Below the pieces are notes generated by a model. That model did not search any database and was not told where the DNA came from. It saw only the letters and a list, made by a program, of their open reading frames with translations. This document shows, piece after piece, positions 61,179 through 64,000 of a DNA stretch of 64,000 bases. The stretch spans positions 3,844,001 through 3,908,000 of the forward strand of contig NZ_CP110136.1 in assembly GCF_025979705.1 (NCBI RefSeq), written 5' to 3'. A program made the translations under genes and the position numbers. Positions within the stretch are counted from its first letter, which is position 1, and every line of letters starts with the position of its first letter. This DNA comes from Hymenobacter sp. YIM 151858-1 (lineage in GTDB: Bacteria > Bacteroidota > Bacteroidia > Cytophagales > Hymenobacteraceae).

Positions 61179-63026
61179 CTACGCCAACGCCGGGTTTCCT
61201 TGCATCCGACTCAGGCGGGCATACAGGCCATCGGGGCGGCTCAGCAGCTCGTCGTGGGTGCCGCGCTCGGCAATGCGGCCGTGCTGCAGCACCACAATCT
61301 CATCGGCGTGTTGCACGGTGCTGAGGCGGTGGGCAATTACCAGCGAAGTGCGGTTGGTCATGAGGCGCGTTAAGGCTTCCTGCACCAGCTTTTCGCTTTC
61401 GGTGTCGAGGGCCGAGGTGGCTTCGTCGAGAATGAGAATGGGCGGATTGCGCAAAATGGCGCGGGCAATGCTCAGGCGCTGCCGCTGCCCACCCGAAAGG
61501 CGCGTGCCCCGGTCGCCGATGATAGTGTTGTATCCCTCGGGCGAGGCCATGATGAACTCGTGGGCGTTGGCAATTTTGGCGGCCTCCATTACCTCCTGCT
61601 CCGTGGCGTCCTGTTTGTTGAAGCGGATGTTGTTGAAAACGGTGTCGTTGAACAGGATGCTCTCCTGCGTTACGATGCCCATTTGCGCCCGCACCGAGTG
61701 CAGGGTGCAGTCGCGCAGGTCGTGGCCATCGATGAGGATCTGGCCGGCGGTGGGGTCGTAAAAGCGCGGTACCAAATCGGCCAGGGTGCTTTTGCCGCCG
61801 CCCGAGGGGCCCACCAGCGCCACGGTTTTGCCCTTGGGTACTACCAGGTTAATGTCTTCCAGCACCGTACGCTCGCCGTAGCTGAAGGCCACGTTGCGGA
61901 ACTCCACTTCGTGCGCAAACGCAGGCAGCACCTGCGCATTCGGCTTGTCCTTGATTGTAGGCTCAGTGTCGATTACCGACAGCACCCGCTCGCCGGCCAC
62001 CAGGCCGCGCTGAATGTTGCTGAACGCCGACGACAAGGCCTTGGCCGGCACCAGCACTTGCGAAAACAGCACGATGTAGGTAATAAAGTTGGCCGCGGTC
62101 AGGTCCGATTCGCCGCCCAGCACCAGGGTGCCGCCGAAGTACAGCAGCGCCGCCACCACCGATACGCCGGCAAACTCCGAGAACGGCGAGGCCAGGTCGC
62201 GGGTGTTGTCGATGCTGCGCTGGGTGCGGGCGTACTGCTCGTTCTGCGCGTGAAACTTGCTCAGGATGTACGGCTCGGCGTTGAAGGCCTTAATGACGCG
62301 CACGCCACCTAGGGTTTCGTCAATCACCGAGAGCATCGAGCCCAGGGTTTGCTGGCTTTGCTGGGCCTGGCGGCGCAAACGCTTCGAAATGCCCGCAATC
62401 AGCCCACCCGAAATCGGCAGCAGAATCAGCGTGAACAACGTTAGCTTGACGGACATAAAAAACAGCACCGCGAAATAGCCCACGATGGCCAGCGGCTCCC
62501 GGATAACGGCCGTGAGCGAGTTCACCACCGAGGTTTCCACCTCCTGCACGTCGTTGGTAAAGCGCGACATCAGGTCGCCTTTTTGGGCCGCCGTGAAGTA
62601 GCCCAGTTGCAGCTGCGTTACGCGCTGGTACAGGGCGGCGCGCAGGTTGCGGATAACGCGGGCGCGCACCTTGGCCAGCAGCCGCAGCCCTAGGTACCGG
62701 AACACGTTGCTCAGAAATACCGAGCCAATCAGCAGCATGCACACCCACGCCAGCGCCCCGAGCTTGCCCTGCGTTTCGATTACCTCGCGGAAGTGGTACT
62801 TGAACGTATCGGTGATAAACGACAGCGACAGGCTGAACGCCGGCGGGGCGCCGGGCGCTTCGGCCAGCATTTTGCCGGTGGTGTCGAACAGGATATTGAG
62901 CAGCGGAATGAGCATGCCGAAGTTGGCAATGCCAAAGAAGATGCCCAGCACCGTGAACAGGATGTACTGGGGCAGAAAATCGGCGTAGGGCCGGGCAAAA
63001 CGCAGAATGCGGAGGTAAGTCTTCAT
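61179..63026 (-). CDS. MsbA-type ABC exporter
   Basis: A 615-residue half-transporter, membrane domain fused to ATPase. Six transmembrane helices in about 1-335; the nucleotide-binding part carries Walker A GPSGGGKST, Q-loop IVTQESILFND, signature LSGGQRQRLS, Walker B ILILDEATSALD and H-loop IAHRLST. It belongs to the lipid/drug exporter (MsbA/LmrA-like) group that can flip lipid A core across the inner membrane; gmhA nearby and a PagL-like gene in the window fit, but the substrate is an inference. The ATG 63026 is preferred over the ten-residue upstream extension. A -7 element lies only eight bases upstream, implying a very short leader. Confidence 0.93.
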   Translation of the reverse strand: MKTYLRILRFARPYADFLPQYILFTVLGIFFGIANFGMLIPLLNILFDTTGKMLAEAPGAPPAFSLSLSFITDTFKYHFREVIETQGKLGALAWVCMLLIGSVFLSNVFRYLGLRLLAKVRARVIRNLRAALYQRVTQLQLGYFTAAQKGDLMSRFTNDVQEVETSVVNSLTAVIREPLAIVGYFAVLFFMSVKLTLFTLILLPISGGLIAGISKRLRRQAQQSQQTLGSMLSVIDETLGGVRVIKAFNAEPYILSKFHAQNEQYARTQRSIDNTRDLASPFSEFAGVSVVAALLYFGGTLVLGGESDLTAANFITYIVLFSQVLVPAKALSSAFSNIQRGLVAGERVLSVIDTEPTIKDKPNAQVLPAFAHEVEFRNVAFSYGERTVLEDINLVVPKGKTVALVGPSGGGKSTLADLVPRFYDPTAGQILIDGHDLRDCTLHSVRAQMGIVTQESILFNDTVFNNIRFNKQDATEQEVMEAAKIANAHEFIMASPEGYNTIIGDRGTRLSGGQRQRLSIARAILRNPPILILDEATSALDTESEKLVQEALTRLMTNRTSLVIAHRLSTVQHADEIVVLQHGRIAERGTHDELLSRPDGLYARLSRMQGNPALA

Positions 63027-63034
63027 CGGAGGTG

Positions 63035-63042
63035 CAAAGGTA
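63035..63042 (-). promoter_or_regulatory. -7 element of the MsbA-type gene
   Basis: TACCTTTG on the minus strand, a perfect TAnnTTTG match, eight bases upstream of the start codon. It overlaps the first bases of the inverted repeat element at 63041-63255. No -33 at standard spacing. Confidence 0.45.
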
Positions 63043-63255
63043 GACCACGGATTCAAGCGGATTCATCGGATTCCGCGGATTTCGTGGGCGGCCGCGCGCG
63101 TAGCGGGCCGGCACCTAGGGCGCGGCCTGGCCAGGCCGCGCCCTAGGTGCCGGCCAGCCGGCCCAACGCCAACGGCCCGGAGCAGGTGCCCCGGGCCGTT
63201 GGCGTTGTTCACAAAATCCGCGGAATCCGATGAATCCGCCCGAATCCGTGGTCTA
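63041..63255. repeat. Nested inverted-repeat element between MsbA-type and RemB-like genes
   Basis: Outer arms 63041-63087 and 63209-63255 are inverted copies with only a few mismatches (TAGACCACGGATTC at the ends). Inside are a 50-bp perfect palindrome (63106-63155) and a 17-bp stem with a 10-base loop (63164-63180 with 63191-63207). The outer right end contains the stop codon of the RemB-like gene. No coding potential was seen. Confidence 0.88.
63106..63155. repeat. 50-bp perfect palindrome with two CCTAGGT motifs head to head
   Basis: The two 25-base arms meet at 63130/63131 without a spacer. Each arm carries one motif, at 63113-63119 (ACCTAGG) and 63142-63148 (CCTAGGT). Confidence 0.92.
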
Positions 63256-64000
63256 GAATTCGAGCAGGCGCTGGGCGGCGTTCCAGCGCAGCGACACCGA
63301 CGGAATGATGGCGTTGCCGAACAGGTTGCTGTTGCGGGCAATCAGCTTGGCATCGAACCAGAGGTTGTGGCGGGCTTGCCAGGTGGCCGTCAGATCGGTG
63401 TGCAGCAGGTTGTGGCGCCGGCCGTCGGCGGTGCGGTAGCCAAAGTCGATGAGGTTGCCGGCGGCATCGCGCGGGCGAGTGTTGTACGAGCGCAGCACGT
63501 TGGAGCCAAGGTTGGTACCTTCGGCGCGGTCGTCGAAATCGATGCCCTGCTGCACGTAAAAGGCCTTGCCCACCAGCGTGAGGCGGGGCAGGGGCTGGTA
63601 GGTGAGCACGCCCAGCACCTCGCGCAGGTTGGCGCCCATGGGGTGGGCCAGCGGCTGGCCGTAGTGCTCGTAGGCACGGTACAAATCGGCGTGCTGGTAG
63701 GTGTAGGGCCGGATGTAGTTGAACTCGGCCTGCAGATCGAGGTTGCGCAGGCCCAGCACATCGAGGTACTTGGCGCCCAGCTGCACCGATTGCTTGTTGC
63801 CCCACCAGCCGTTGCCGGCCCGCACCTGGCTTACAATCAGCTCATCGAGTACCACTTGCCCATAGATCTGCCCGCGTTTCAGGATGTTCCACTTGAAATC
63901 GGCGCCTAGAATGGCGTTGTCGTTCGAGCCGACGTGCTGCTCGATGCTGCGGTAGAAGATGAGGGGGTTGAGGTACTGCAGCTCGAAGCGGCCCTTGCCC
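63253..64000 (-). CDS. RemB-like surface motility protein (start beyond window)
   Basis: The last 249 residues or so of a larger protein; the frame stays open to the window end. The segment reads NPLIFYRSIEQHVGSND, GADFKWNILKRGQIYGQVVL, GWWGNKQSVQLGAKYLDVLG, EFNYIRPYTYQHAD and GQPLAHPMGANLREVLG, which matches the RemB/capsule assembly Wzi-like beta-barrel group of Bacteroidota. RemB is a gliding-motility-linked cell-surface protein of Flavobacterium. The C-terminus SLRWNAAQRLLEF ends in Phe as in barrel proteins. Stop codon TAG at 63253 lies at the edge of the nested inverted repeat. Confidence 0.8.
   Translation of the reverse strand, partial: GKGRFELQYLNPLIFYRSIEQHVGSNDNAILGADFKWNILKRGQIYGQVVLDELIVSQVRAGNGWWGNKQSVQLGAKYLDVLGLRNLDLQAEFNYIRPYTYQHADLYRAYEHYGQPLAHPMGANLREVLGVLTYQPLPRLTLVGKAFYVQQGIDFDDRAEGTNLGSNVLRSYNTRPRDAAGNLIDFGYRTADGRRHNLLHTDLTATWQARHNLWFDAKLIARNSNLFGNAIIPSVSLRWNAAQRLLEF

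Larger units (their letters stand above)
308..63148. repeat. Iterated heptamer CCTAGGT / ACCTAGG (83 CCTAGG cores)
   Basis: CCTAGG cores found by eye start at 308, 1739, 2037, 2215, 2932, 3702, 4815, 5079, 6297, 6975, 7873, 9904, 10805, 12200, 12451, 14759, 15302, 15648, 17226, 17747, 18145, 19087, 19827, 20275, 21341, 21738, 21956, 22067, 22883, 23183, 23471, 23951, 24221, 25058, 26739, 27209, 27632, 27911, 28049, 28260, 31204, 33500, 34160, 34214, 34646, 34898, 36031, 36565, 36831, 37534, 38274, 39874, 40678, 41086, 42071, 43586, 44980, 46573, 47161, 47269, 47727, 48085, 50988, 51006, 51863, 52536, 52662, 54358, 54984, 55475, 55963, 56062, 56740, 57511, 59238, 59558, 61022, 61070, 61164, 62308, 62689, 63114 and 63142. 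All but 12451, 25058 and 56740 extend on exactly one side to CCTAGGT. Base composition near 60% GC would give about 20 cores and 7 or 8 heptamers. The function is unknown. Confidence 0.9.

Noticed and set aside
308-63148. CCTAGGT as a Chi-like or FtsK-orienting (KOPS) motif
   Set aside because: Such motifs are skewed to one strand along a replichore; here the two orientations are balanced, 40 to 40, although a window across the origin or terminus cannot be fully excluded.
308-63148. CCTAGGT as simple codon-pair bias for Leu-Gly
   Set aside because: The motif is also common between genes, in the Pro-Arg frame and as stop codons, and the flanking base outside the codon pair is constrained.
1-64000. 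tRNA, rRNA, CRISPR arrays, riboswitches, prophage or intact IS elements
   Set aside because: I looked for cloverleaf patterns, regularly spaced repeats, transposase motifs and phage genes and saw none that I could support.

Overview
The window looks like chromosomal DNA of a GC-rich member of the Bacteroidota, most probably the Cytophagales/Hymenobacteraceae (Hymenobacter-like). This is inferred from gldB, gldD and a RemB-like gene, a type IX secretion C-terminal domain, FecR/STN and TonB-receptor/DUF4249 genes, many PorT-like barrels, promoter elements of the TAnnTTTG type, and the HU-mutY-ssb-gldD neighbourhood. No tRNA, rRNA, CRISPR array, prophage or intact insertion sequence was recognised.

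Layout. 0-4 kb: 3' end of an acyl-CoA dehydrogenase, a two-gene secreted-protein operon, and a small orphan gene. 4-12.2 kb: a genome-maintenance block with recG, gldD, ssb and mutY on the minus strand, diverging from HU, a TPR protein, a 29-residue COX24-like protein and rng. 12.3-18.2 kb: a barrel protein, gldB, a glycosyltransferase, nth with an ECF sigma factor and a small putative anti-sigma protein, a DUF6799 protein and a STAS-like protein. 18.5-28.3 kb: MFS exporter, ECF sigma factor, GIN-domain lipoprotein, TonB receptor with DUF4249 lipoprotein, then FecR and a separate STN-domain protein. 28.3-40.1 kb: tandem alpha/beta hydrolases (one lacking its nucleophile), GNAT, uvrA, TspO-like, tpiA, an OmpA-family lipoprotein broken at an A9 tract, and prmA. 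40.4-51 kb: a T9SS substrate, a 1797-residue secreted protein, plsY, a periplasmic carbonic anhydrase and an M20 dipeptidase. 51-56.5 kb: five tandem PorT-like barrels and a PagL-like deacylase. 56.5-64 kb: bTHX, pyrD, comM, gmhA, an MsbA-type ABC exporter and a RemB-like gene.

The most unusual signal is not a gene. The palindrome CCTAGG occurs 83 times by hand count. In 80 of these it carries exactly one extra base that makes it the asymmetric heptamer CCTAGGT (or its complement ACCTAGG); the octamer ACCTAGGT was never seen. Copies are evenly split between strands (40/40), enriched between genes, present in all three reading frames (Leu-Gly, Pro-Arg, and as TAG stop codons), found in terminator loops, and once form a head-to-head pair inside a 50-bp perfect palindrome. 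This resembles an iterated genome motif such as HIP1, or DNA-uptake sequences, rather than codon bias. Its function is unknown.

Other leads are the A9 frameshift, a pseudo-hydrolase, a FecR/STN pair separated from any receptor, and several hairpin-type intergenic elements.
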